Source: Chimonanthus salicifolius (taxonomy: Eukaryota; Streptophyta; Magnoliopsida; Laurales; Calycanthaceae). From it: a DNA stretch of 64,000 nt. How positions within the stretch are numbered: position 1 is the first letter of the stretch; each line of letters begins with the position of its first letter. Positions 33,834 through 45,600 of this stretch are shown here, in pieces. The notes under the pieces were generated by a model. It saw nothing but the letters and a program-made list of their open reading frames with translations. It was not told the DNA's origin and searched no databases. The stretch lies in the NCBI GenBank assembly GCA_013350335.1, contig CM023540.1:29801175-29865174 (forward strand), written 5' to 3'. Position numbers and translations under genes: made by a program.

Positions 33834-36800
33834 CTATGTGACCACTGAATTCATGGAAGCCTGAATTTCTTCGAGTGTTCGGTTCTTAGTCTCCGGCACC
33901 ATTCTAAAAACAAATAAAACTGTTAAACCACAAACGCCGGCGAATATGAAGAAGGTACCTGAATCATGAAAAAAAAAAATAGTAACATTATGCTGCAATG
34001 AAAAAGAAAAAGAAAAAATAATCTTAATTTTAGCAGCAGAGGTGAGCAGGCTTACCTGCTGAGTTCCAGCTTAAGAGGAAGTTGAATGTGTAGGAAATGA
34101 CCCAAGATCCAAACCAATTCACAATGGTCACTAGGCTCCCTGCTAAGCCTTTCATGTTTATGGGAAATATCTGCAAACATGTTAAGCCAACAATTGGAAT
34201 ATTATACAGCTTTCAACTGTTTTCATGGTTATAGTATTTGCTGAAAGGCTGGAAGCAGGGCCGGCCCTGACTATAGGGAGAATAGGCCGCCACCTAAAGC
34301 CCTCACCAATACAACCAATGACTTTACTCACAATCTCAGGGCCTACACTGCACCTAGGGCTCCTGAGGTTTCAGTGCATCTCAGGGTCGGCACTAGCTGG
34401 AAGCATGTTACTTTCAGTTTTGTGCCTAAATGCGGCGTTAACATATGAATATATCAAAGGGCCACTCCCCATAGAGTTACCCAGTGTGTGTCCGAGGATT
34501 AGTCGGGTGCTCTAAGAGGTCTGGACACCTTGGTCATCAAAAACATATGAAGATATCAAAATGTAAACTGATTATATGAGACTTGCCTCGGACATTATAA
34601 CCCACGGTATTCCTCCCATGCCCAAGGAGAAAGATCCTGTGTAGACCTACATTCAAAAGTCCAAAAGTGAAGCAAATCAGCATTGATTAAGGTTGATGGT
34701 GTTTGGATGTATCTGAAATTGCAAACAGTTTTGGCATTTATTTTCCCTCCGTTTGTTTCGGTCTAATCCTTTTAGACCTTTTTCTCATGTTTGTACTTCT
34801 CTTTCTTTAATGTATTCTCTTCATTACTGTCAAAAAAAAATTGTTGCATTGAACTTTACCAGTACGCCTACGAGAGCCAACGCTGCATTCAGTGCTTTCA
34901 ACCATTCATGGCTCTGTTCCACAAGAATGTATTTTCGTTAACCAAATGGAAACTCCAAATTGTATAATTGGCTTTTTGAGCATCAATCTTACTCAGACCT
35001 TCAATACAAATGACTACTCCAACTAAGAAGCAACCCAAGCAAGTTCCTGCGGCCGAGACCTGTAATATTAGTATTAGCATCTCTGTCACATATTATCAGA
35101 ATCATAAACAGATCTTCCAACATTATTTACCATTAAAAGTGACCTTCTTCCAGACTTGTCCAATAGAAGCACACCTAACAGAGTCATTGGTATCTGCCAA
35201 ACAATCTCATTTGTCAGGATCTGATGAAAAGATAATTGACGGATGAACGTCTTAGGAGAGAGGATAACCTGAACTGCAACCATTGCTAATGTTCCAGTTT
35301 TTCCTGAAGAGAATCCTGTGAACAACCACAGAAGTTCAGATTTTTGTTAACAATGCTGAGCATTGGTGGAAGTACTGTTATACCTGCCGAGACAAAAATC
35401 GAGCTTGCATAAAATGCGATCCCATTCACTCCTCCAAACTGCTGAAGTACCATCAGTCCAACTCCAACCTAAGTATGAAGCTGAGTGACTTAGGAATTGT
35501 TCAACAGAAGGATGATATTTAACCCAAAGCACAAGAGCTGAACTTTCTAGTTGGACTAAAATGAGGTCAACAATGAATCATAAAAATGCACCACTTAATA
35601 TTTCAGGTTCGTCAACTGAGTTCTTCCCAAACAGTTTGTTACTTGAATTGCAACAAGAACTAGGTAAATAACAAGAGTTTAAACTAATACTATCACATTA
35701 GACAAAAAAAGGGGCTCACAATGACTGAATGAGCATATTTCCTCTGAAACAAATCGAATACTCGGGCCTGTGGAAGGCATTGAAGACTTTCAATGTAATC
35801 CTGTGCAAAAAGGAGTAACCATGTCATATCTTCCAACAAATGTATTATGCATTTTTTTTCCCCTTTGGAGTAAAATAGTGATGTACTTTGATCTCAGATG
35901 CTTCATGAGAAATGTCTATGTCCTTCCCACGAAGCTTTTGTAATGCTTCTTCAAACTTATCCTCGCGACTAAACTTAGCCTGCAGCACTATTGAAATCCA
36001 TCATCATCCTTTTGTTTGCAAACAGTAATAGAACATAATGCAACAATATCTGACTAACCAGCCATCTAGGAGACTCTGGAACAAAGATGAGGCCTATAAG
36101 CTGTACCAGGCATGGAATAGTTCCTGTAATGATGGAGAACATGTAAAATCACCTTGGTTTGGATCCATTCAATGAAGAAAAACTATCTTGGTAATGACAA
36201 AGAATGTCTATGGACCTACTCACATGGCAAGTAGAGTAGGTAGTTGTAGAAATGAAAATCAAGATTCCTTGTTTGGGTTTTCTTATTTGATAGAGAAATT
36301 GGTAGATTATCAATGTGGTGGATGGATTGAAAGAAAGTAGGGATGGCTTGCATTCTTCTGAAATGCCAGAAGTTCATCCAAATGGATTTAAGCTAACTAT
36401 TTAGTGGCAGAGGCTACCTTCGAATGTTAAGACACTCGTGAAGGTGAAGAAAAATGATAAAAGATGGAAAAATAAGATTAGAATGTCGAATGGAAGGAAA
36501 AAAATTACTAAAACTCACAACCCACCAATCATAGCCAGCATACGCCAAGTCATTACTGTTCCAAGTACAAAGGTAAGGGATACTCCAGCACATATCATTA
36601 ACTGCATAAATTAAGTAAATAAGCAAAAATAGACATTCTGAAAACTGACCCACAACAATAGAAATCCAGTTTTAATTACCTGATGCACCATCGTAAATGC
36701 TCCTCGTATATTCTTTGGTGTTATTTCCGCAATGTAAACAGGAACCTGTTTGGTGATTGACTTGAATCATTCCTTGCACATTGAGCTTAATGGTGCACAA

Positions 36801-39427
36801 ATATATTGATACATCTAAAAAAATTTATTGGCATCTTATTGTTACTAAACTGCTAGTGTGCATTTCTTTAATTGAGTTTTATTGGGGGGAGGTGGGAGGG
36901 GCGGCAGCAGCGGACAAGGGATTGGTTTCTTTTTGCAGTTCAGCGGACAACTTCCACACTTCCACAAATTCAACAGATGGACAACTTAGGATCTGAAAAC
37001 ATTCAGATAATTATAATTTGGGATACATCCAAGAACAAACTTAGGCATCTGTATCTAATAAAAAGTTGATTCCGACTTACCACATAAGAAAGAAGCCCAA
37101 TTCCATACCCCATGGACAGCCTTCCGATGTCAAGTAACCAAGCATCCTGTTACATCCAGTATTTATAAGAATATCATGATCTTGGAAGCAAATGCTGTAT
37201 AAAACTATTCGAAGCAAGTATCCACTATCCAGGTAGAAGTTAACATTCCCACTCTTTTTCTATCAACTGCCCCTTTAATCACCTAAACTTCAGCTGTGTA
37301 GATGGAAATACTGACCTTTGAAAAGAATATCACCAACCATCCAGCAAGGCAGAAGATATCTGACAATGCCATTGCCTGCTTTCCAAGATGGTAACTGGTA
37401 AGTGACCATAATATGGTTCTGAACTAAGCTGATACCTGAATAACAAGAGTACAAGACACGAGTCATTCTACTTACACCTCTCCGACTGAGGAAATCTGCA
37501 ACATATCCGCTCATTGCAGCACCAATCATTGCTCCTATTGTCAATATCGAGCCGAAAAGAGAGTACTGCACAGTAAATTAAGGTAAATCTGTATGTAGAT
37601 ATAAACCATACACTTGACATTCATTTCTGTAATTAAGACTCCATGAAATGGTTTGTTGCTCTTTGTTGATTTCTCTTTTCTATCTTCGATATTGCAGTTT
37701 CCGTGAAGTAGGAAAGACGTTTCCTCCCAACAGTAAGTACTACTAATGACAATGCAGTACCAGAGCATATTTAAAACAGTTACAGCAAAGGTGAATCAAT
37801 CAAGGAATAAGAAGATAGTAAAATACAGGTGCCTAAAGAAAGAACAAATCACGAGACCATACAACTTGGGTGCTAGACGAAAATGAAAAATATAAGACAA
37901 GTTAGGTATAAAATTCTTCACACAAACAACCAATTTATCACTTTTCATCTCTAATTTGCATTTGGCATTAAGACCATTAGGGAATCCGAAGTTCAGATCA
38001 TGCAAGCATGGCTGGCTACAATTATTATGGGAATGCCTTCTAATATTATCTGCAGACTCCTTTGGATCTTGAAATATTATTTATTTTATTTGTAAAGTTG
38101 GAAAAGGAATTTCCAAAACCATGGTATTAGATGGATTAAAGTAAACTAATTGCAAGTAAACAGAAAATGTTATTGCACTTAATTCCTATCACAGCACTTA
38201 TGTGATGCAGCCAAATGGAAGGTATTCCATGAACAAGTGAGAAGCAGAGACTTACCTCAGCCAAACTAAGTCCAAGGTCATTTATAATTCCCAATTCCGC
38301 CGGTGATGAATATCCAACCTGTGTTGAAACCAACATTTAGAAACAAAAAAATTCTCATTCCCTAGCTAAAGTAATCATAATAATACCAGTGGAGTACCAG
38401 CTGCTCATCTCCCACCTCTCAGAGGTGGCCTAGGAAACACACACAACTTAACTGATCGGCATGGACATGTCAAAGGTGATGGACAGGATGTGGAATCAAT
38501 TGGACCAAAAGATGTATAAATTGACCCATTTTAGCATCCCAACCTTTGATGCGAGCATTGAAGTTAAACTATTGGATCATCATCATCTAGTCATTTATCC
38601 CATCAATCTGGAACAGGCTTTCATATTGGATTTTGCAAATTCTTTCCATGGGACTGCCCTATATGACGCCCATGGGACTTGACAAAGTTAAACTATTAGA
38701 TAAATATTTATATTGTCGGTTACTTGATGGAACAGTGAAATGACTTTAATGGGTATATTGACCAAGGGCAGATTTGAATCCAAAGGTGGAAAATAATGTT
38801 AGGAACAGTTTGTATCGATCACTAGATTCGCTGCACCACCTCAAGGCTGTATGCAATTTAAAAAGCAACTGCAGTAGAGTAAATTAATAAGCAATTACAG
38901 CCCAAACTTCTACTTGACTCACCCAATTTATATGCCTAGTAGAGATCAACAACCATGTTTGGAATGGATTTGGGTTAGCCTTACATTTAAGTATCACTTA
39001 TAGGCTGGTCCAATTCAATCCCAATCAATTCAACATGGGTGGAACCAGAAACCTTTGTTCCCATGATGTCATTATACGACATTTCCTCGTCAGAACAAGG
39101 CCCATTCCAGTGGCTTACATAATTTTGCCACCATAATTTAATTCAACTGCTGAATCAAGCCAATATTCTTAGAGACTAATTCAGCTCAAATCAAGTCTAA
39201 TTATATATTTCAGTTCAATCTTTAAAGCACTGTGAGTTCATCAAAATAAATAAGCATTTAAATATCAAAATCTCAGTACTTACAGCAGACCCAAATACGT
39301 AAGAGCCACAAACAGCAATTACAGTGCTTATTACAAGCACCCATGAGGACCCATTACCACTACTTTGCTCTGCTTTTGCTATCAGTGGTATCTTTCTATC
39401 TTCTTCTCCACTTTCTGTGATCTCCAT
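33834..39427 (-). CDS. ERD6-like sugar transporter, copy 1
   Basis: Major facilitator of the plant ERD6-like (ESL) monosaccharide transporters, usually tonoplast proton-coupled sugar exporters. Exons: 39427-39284, 38318-38256, 37565-37476, 37375-37316, 37146-37081, 36745-36680, 36601-36526, 36123-36059, 35979-35887, 35800-35720, 35468-35384, 35315-35269, 35193-35131, 35059-34999, 34913-34860, 34646-34587, 34170-34056, 33958-33834. They give about 470 residues and 12 membrane segments. Motifs: [18 protein letters not shown] (the usual GRK is changed), [75 protein letters not shown]. Exon 14 is one base too long for the frame (extra base near 35013). The intron after exon 16 has a GC donor. Start: first ATG of [10 protein letters not shown]. 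Confidence 0.9.
34250..34510. repeat. GGGCCGGCCCTGA repeat in ERD6-like 1 intron
   Basis: GC-rich patch in the intron between exons 16 and 17. It starts CAGGGCCGGCCCTGA and ends near TCAGGGTCGGCACT, with the edges inverted relative to each other. An accidental open frame runs through it. Probably an old DNA-transposon-like insertion. Confidence 0.4.
34745..34842 (+). mobile_element. Short LINE 3' tail
   Basis: The TTTCTCATGTTTGTACTTCTC, TTTCTTTAATGTATTCTC, TTACTGTCAAAAAAAAA order matches the 3' tails at 47820-47990 and 54020-54170 (a CT-rich UTR, TTAAT/TTCTCATT, ACTG, then poly A). Lies in the intron between ERD6-like 1 exons 15 and 16. Confidence 0.5.
37620..37731 (-). repeat. LTR-like fragment in ERD6-like 1 intron 2
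   Basis: The minus strand starts TGTTGGGAGGAAACGTC. About 45 bp resemble the PPDK intron 15 fragment at 8225-8311 (GTTTCCGTGAAGTAGGAAAG versus GTTTTCGTGTGGTAGAAAAG on the + strand). Confidence 0.45.
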
Positions 39428-40339
39428 CTCCCTCTTCTTCAAAGAAAGAGAGAAAAAAGGGGAGTGAAGGAATGTGGAAAAAGAAGCTGAGAGATCTTTC
39501 TTCGATAGATAAGAAAGGAATGACTGCTAAACAGGTGAATTGAAAAGGACCATCAGGCCTATTGAAAATGATTTTAAGATGGGAATTTTAATCATTAAAA
39601 TATAATTTACACTGATTAAATTTAAAGAATTTAGAAATTATAATTTAATAATATTTAATTTTTTACAAGTGATCATCTCTTTTTAAATAAGCACATAAAA
39701 TGAAGAGTGGACAGCCACTAAAATAATACAAGATAAAAGGAGAAAGAAACGGAAGTTGGGAAGACGACGTATGGATTTGTCTACCACTCGTGAAGGTGGG
39801 TGGTAAACCAAAGGGAAACAGACAATTTTTGTTTGTACCTGTACATTCACATGCATTATTACATAAAAGCTCATCAAATAAAATAGTAACAGGTGTTAAA
39901 AAATTATTTATTAAATATGTGATTTATTAAAAATTATTTTAATTAAATTAATAAAGTTATATTTTTAAATATTAAAAAATAAAATTTTAAAAATATAACT
40001 TAACTAATTTAACTAAGTGATTTTTTTTTTTGTTTTTTGAATATATAGGTGGAAAACCACAGCTTATTCAGTGTTAAACCTCCACATGGGTGTAACTCAA
40101 CTGATTCTTTCTCTCCTCAAGAAGCAGGAGGTTGCACGTTCAAGCCCCCAAGACCTAACCTTGGTCTGTCCTAGGGTAATGGGCACTCAGTTATAATAAG
40201 TTGGACACTAAGAAAATTATCTCTGATATATTTAATAATACTCTTATAATAGGATATTTTTAATCAAAATATGTTCATATTAGGTTTTTTATTTTTCTCG
40301 ATTTTCTATAAGTTTTCTAATTAAAAAAAATGACGAAAG
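39428..40339. other. ERD6-like 1 upstream region
   Basis: 5' leader (GA/CT-rich to about 39500) and AT-rich promoter region. At 40070-40200 a possible tRNA-derived SINE: GTGTAACTCAACTGATTC resembles an A box and GGTTGCACGTTCAAGCCCC a B box. Confidence 0.45.
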
Positions 40340-40348
40340 AGACTACAT

Positions 40349-40500
40349 TAGAGGTGCAAAATTCGATATCGGCTGATATTATTCTCTCTTCTTTTTGTTT
40401 TTTTTAAATGGCCGATATTGTAATATCGGCCGATATGATGCGGTTTCAAACTGTATCATATCAACTGATACGATACGTATCGACCGATATTTGCACGCCT
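40349..40500. mobile_element. ATATCGGC array element, 9-bp TSD
   Basis: A 152-bp element running TAGAGGTGCAAAATTCGATA to CGATATTTGCACGCCT. The ends are inverted repeats (AGAGGTGCAAAATTCG versus AGGCGTGCAAATATCG). It is flanked by perfect 9-bp duplications AGACTACAT (40340-40348 and 40501-40509). The interior is CGATATCGGCTGATATT, ATATCGGCCGATAT and CGATACGTATCG words. No coding sequence. Confidence 0.9.
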
Positions 40501-40509
40501 AGACTACAT

Positions 40510-42687
40510 ATTCACTATTACCTCTTTTTTTTGTCCTTGGTTTCAAGTATTGCTTGAGATAAGACCCAAAGAACACAAAAAAAAAAAAAATCATGCTGCA
40601 CATCCTTTAATCTAACGATTAAGCTGCAACTTGAGTGCAGAAAATTGAGTTTCCAGCATGCTTGAGCTCAAGTCTGAATTGCAACTAAAGGGCCCAAGCC
40701 CTAGCCCTAGCTTGAGTTAATTATAATTACATGAATTTTATATTTATATAAATATTAACTAAATAAAATTAAAATATTTCAGATTTTAGTCCAAACTTGA
40801 GCTTTCATGTAATTGGCCCGGCTGACTAAAATTCTAACTAAGGCTTTGACATTTTGGGCCTGAAAATGAAATTCATTCGAGCAAGGGTTAATTTAAACTC
40901 AAAACTTTTTAGGTTTTTCTTGCATGCTTGGATTAAGCCCAGCCGAAATTATGCTCATTTGGTTTAAATTATAACCTGACATGTGAAAGGTGTTCATTTT
41001 ACCAGGTAAAGATCCCTTATAGCAAACTTAAACTTAGTAGGTAATTTAAAGGTTGTGGATTCGAGTCTTATTATGGGCATCGAATAAGCTACCAATAAAA
41101 ACTAAAAAAAAAGAATGTTAAAACCAATTCCAAGTGCCAACTTTAATAGATAAAATAAATGGCTATTAATAGAAATGATAATGATGATCTACTATTACTT
41201 TTTCAATGAAAAGTTAGATTAAATAAATAAAGTGAAAAAAAAAAATAGAGACCCGGTGATAACATAGTTATACCTTACATCTCAAATCATTCTTTTATAG
41301 ATATTAAAATTTTCAAAATGAACAGTAGAGACATAAAACTCGATGAAATTCAAATCTCTTATATATAACTATTTTTATAATCAAAACTCTATGAAACCGC
41401 TTTGTACATAACCCAATGAGCCTGAGCTCGAGCCATGGGCTAAAAAGTTAGTGAAGGACAGGAAATCAATATGAAGCATCATGGCTAAACAGATCAACCC
41501 ATTAGAGCAAATTGGTAAATTAGGGTTTAGATCAAACATCTATACTCATTTAATAAATAGATCAACTTGGTCCAAACTTGCTTGTTAAATAGTTAACTAA
41601 ACGGGACTTTGACAATTTACATTCTAACCCCAAAAACTGAACTGAACCTGGCCAGAAGATCATCGTTCAGGTTGAGTATCTTTACCCTTTCAAGTTTCAA
41701 TAAATGGGTTAACTTGTTCCAACCCATTTACTAAATAGGTTAGATTTTCGTTGAGAGTTTAAACCCAAAATCCGACCCATTGCCTCCATTGATCATGATT
41801 TAGGTCAGACAGTTTCTTTATTAGGGAGGATCATAATTCTTCCACCTAGAATATTTTAAGTTCCAAATTTCCAATACATTAGAGATGATGCAGAACACTG
41901 ATAATTCTTTGTGCCTTCCTACAATGGAAGCAAGATGGGAGAAGAAGATCAAGATGTCATTGTTCTTTCAGAACTCGGTGGCTATCTTGTGGGGCTTGCA
42001 GGACTGTCATCCGAAAGGAGGGTTTAGTAAGGATGTGCTCGAAGTTGCCCCCTCCATCATAACTAAAAAAAAACACTGATTAAGCTGAAATTGGAATGTA
42101 AAATTGTAAACGAGTTCTACTGATGAGGCCAAACATCCAAATACTGAAAACATTCGAAACTTTCCGATCAAAAGATTAAAACGAAACAAATGAATATCGT
42201 TTTTTCTCCAATGGAATGTACATTACACAGCACACAATAATCATCAACTCAACAGAACAGATGATATTGCATTCATGTGATGAATATGGTACAGATATTT
42301 TGAGAAAAAAAATTATCTTTACCACTTAGAATACAATGATTTCTACGTAGTACAGATAATCTTACGACTTCAATAACTCTTAATTTACATTTGACAGAAC
42401 TTCTATAAGATGCAATCAATCACCTAATTGAGTTTCGAAAAATCGAGAATGTATTAAGCTAAAATTTCAGCTCCAGCAGTGAAGATCATGAGCCTGCATA
42501 GACTACACGTCGATGACTCATGTTCCATTTTACAGAATGTCAATAATCTGCAATCACCAAATTGATATTTGAAACAATCGTTCACAGAGTACTAAGCATT
42601 CTTCTCATTGATCTCTAGCAATGAAGATCACGAGCTCGCCCACTTATACTCGTAACTGTGCTTCAGTAATAAACACTGTTCACCTCT
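40510..42687. other. Intergenic region between the ERD6-like genes
   Basis: No intact gene. 41480-41830 is a repeat with AACCCATTTACTAAAT and GACCCATT words. 41885-42077 may be a LINE 3' end: it codes a degenerate tail, then CATAACTAAAAAAAAA. 42080-42687 holds the 3' flank of ERD6-like 2. Confidence 0.45.
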
Positions 42688-45600
42688 TCATTCATGTCCC
42701 CTTGAGTTCATGGATCTCTGTATTTCTTCAAGAGTTCTCCCCTTTGTTTCCGGTACTACTTTCGCGACAAATACAACAGTTAAGGCACAGATGACTGCAA
42801 ACAGAAAAAATGTGCCTGCAGCCAAACCAACATTTGAATTCTTAATAGAAAGATTGCATCCATTACTAAACCGATGGAATTTCTTCGACCAGACGAAAAA
42901 AAATTGAATCAAATGAACTTTTTTTTACCCGATGCACTCCAGTCGATGAGAAAATTGAAGGTGTATGAAACAGCCCAAGAACCAAACCAATTCACTAGAG
43001 TCACCAAGCTTCCTGCAGTTCCTTTTATGTTTATTGGGAATACCTGCGATCGACAACGAAATTCTTAGGCAGAGTATACACTTTCTAGAGGAATTTTAGG
43101 CAGGCTAAACAGAGTAATGTGAACAATAGAATGACAGAATCCTTCCTCTTCTTCAGATTTCTACCTCAGACATTATGACCCAAGGAACAGCACCCATTCC
43201 CAATGAGAATGACCCTATAAACACCTGATTTAAATCGAAAAAAATTACGGGTTATAGATTTTATGAAAGTTTGAGAGAGGAATTGCAAACAGAAATCCAC
43301 ATTTGCTAAACTAAAGATGTTTATTTACCAGTATGCCGGTGAGTGCTAGAATTGGAACCAACCCTAGCATCAATTCATGGCTCTGTTACACAAGGACATT
43401 TACACATTTAGATATGTTCAACAAATCTGTAGGAAGAAAATGTTGATTTTAGAATAGATTAGAAGTAACCTTCAGAAGGAATGCAACCGCTGTTAGGAGG
43501 GAGCCTAGGCATGTTCCTGATGCAGGAGACCTGAAATGTGCACATTTTATCATTCATTGAGTATCCATTTTCAAATTTTGAAGGCTATAGATCAGTACCC
43601 ACCATTAGAAGAGGCCTTCTTCCACTTCTATCCATCAAAATTGCACCCTAAAGACGTCACCGGAACCTGTAAAACACTGTCACCTGAGAAACTTCGGATA
43701 GAAATATCTAGGTAATTCGAGAACAGTCGCGAGTGTGAATACCTGAATGCATCCCATTGCAATAGTCCCAATCTTGCCAGAAGAGAAACCTGAAACCACA
43801 TGCATATGATCAATATATATTTGCATTGTCGCGAAGCTCAAAGTAGGAGTAATTCAGAGTAATCCATACCAGCAGAGACGAAAATTTCACTCGCATAGAA
43901 GGAAATTCCGTTGATTCCCCCGAATTGTTGAAACACCATCAGTCCAACTCCAACCTAAACATTGAGAAATACAAGACCAAGTTGGCTCTATAAGCTCTCT
44001 CTCTGGCATTTACAACCTATTCATTAAGTAATGTTGTGAAGATGTAAATTAGTAGGATTTTTAATGCAATTAGTGATTGGCAAAAACAGAGCTTTTCTCA
44101 TGGAGTTCTATATGGGGATTACAGTAGTTGCTTACAATTACTGAGTGGATATATCGCCTTTGAAATATATCTTGTATTTTCGCCTTCGGTAGGGTCTCAA
44201 GAGTTTCAATGTAATCCTGGATAGTGACATTAGTCGATCATCACTGAGTATCTTCACTTTCAGAAAGTATATCAGTGCTTAGAGTTGAGGAGTACAAACT
44301 TGAATTTCAGCTTTTTCAGCAGAAATATCAGCATTTTTTCCGCGAAGTCTCCGTAATGCAGTTTCAAAGTCTTTCTCCCGGCCAACTTTTGCCTGAAATA
44401 TGGTAAGAGATCTACATTTTTTTCATTGCTTCACTTGTAATGGACAAACATATGTATATATACAGAAAAAAAACACAATTTATATGCATGTGTATAGGTA
44501 TCGACGCACGTAAAATCGATAAAATAGTTTACCAGCCATCTTGGAGACTCTGGAATGAAAAACAGACCCAAGAGTTGTATGAGGCATGGAGCCAATCCTG
44601 CAAGTAAAAGCAAAAATCAACCACTTTGTCAAGTAACAGTTCTTCTTCCTTGTTTAATCATGTTTCCCCAACCTATTTGTTGACATAACTAGAGAACAAA
44701 TTTCTCACTAGTAAATATTTTCAGTCACAGAATTTGAACTTACCAACTAGTGTAAGAAAGCGCCATGATACAACTGTTCCGATTATGTAAACAACCGATA
44801 CACCAGCACAGATCATGAGCTGCTCAGTCAGGAGGGCACCATTTTTTTTAGGTTTAGCAGATACCCAGTATACATTTCAAGTTGATCAGCAAGATTACAT
44901 TGTTTGTTTATACCTGGTTTACAGTTGTGAGTCCGCCTCGAAGACTCTTCGGTGTAATTTCAGCTATGAACACTGGTACCTATTCATCATTAGTTTGAAA
45001 GTAAGGCGAAATACGAGATGGAATGCTTCATTTTAGACAGGAATAAACGTTTGAATGCATACCACATAGGAGAAAACACCAATGCCATATCCTGTGCAAA
45101 ATCTTCCGATATCGAGTGGCCAAACACCCTTCACAGAAGCCAATTATACAAGTCATGATACAGTCTTTACTATAGAAATATCGAAATTGAAGCCCAAGTC
45201 CTGCCAAGCTCATGGATTTTGACTGGCCCAGCCAAATTATAGCTGTAGTGTTTTTTATTTTTTAAAGAAAGACTCAAGGAACTGAGGTACAAACCTTAGA
45301 AAAATAAATAGCAATCCAGCCTGTAATGCAGATAATTGCCGACATATTCATAGCCTGATTGCATCAAACAGATTGTACTGGAGAGAGTTAGAATTGAATG
45401 TACATGTAACTATGGACTAAGGAATGAGAAGACACTGTAACAAAGGATGCAGCTTGGTCAGGCCAACCCGAACCCAACTGATCCTACCTGACCTGAGATT
45501 GGGCTTGGTCTCTGTTCTGAATTCCCAACCTGAATTGGATATGGGTTGGACTACTGTTAACCCTCAACCTGACTGAACCCGACAAGCCCAACTCGATTAG

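Noticed and set aside
34225..34515. 96-codon open frame in an ERD6-like 1 intron
   Set aside because: Lies inside the GGGCCGGCCCTGA repeat between valid splice sites.
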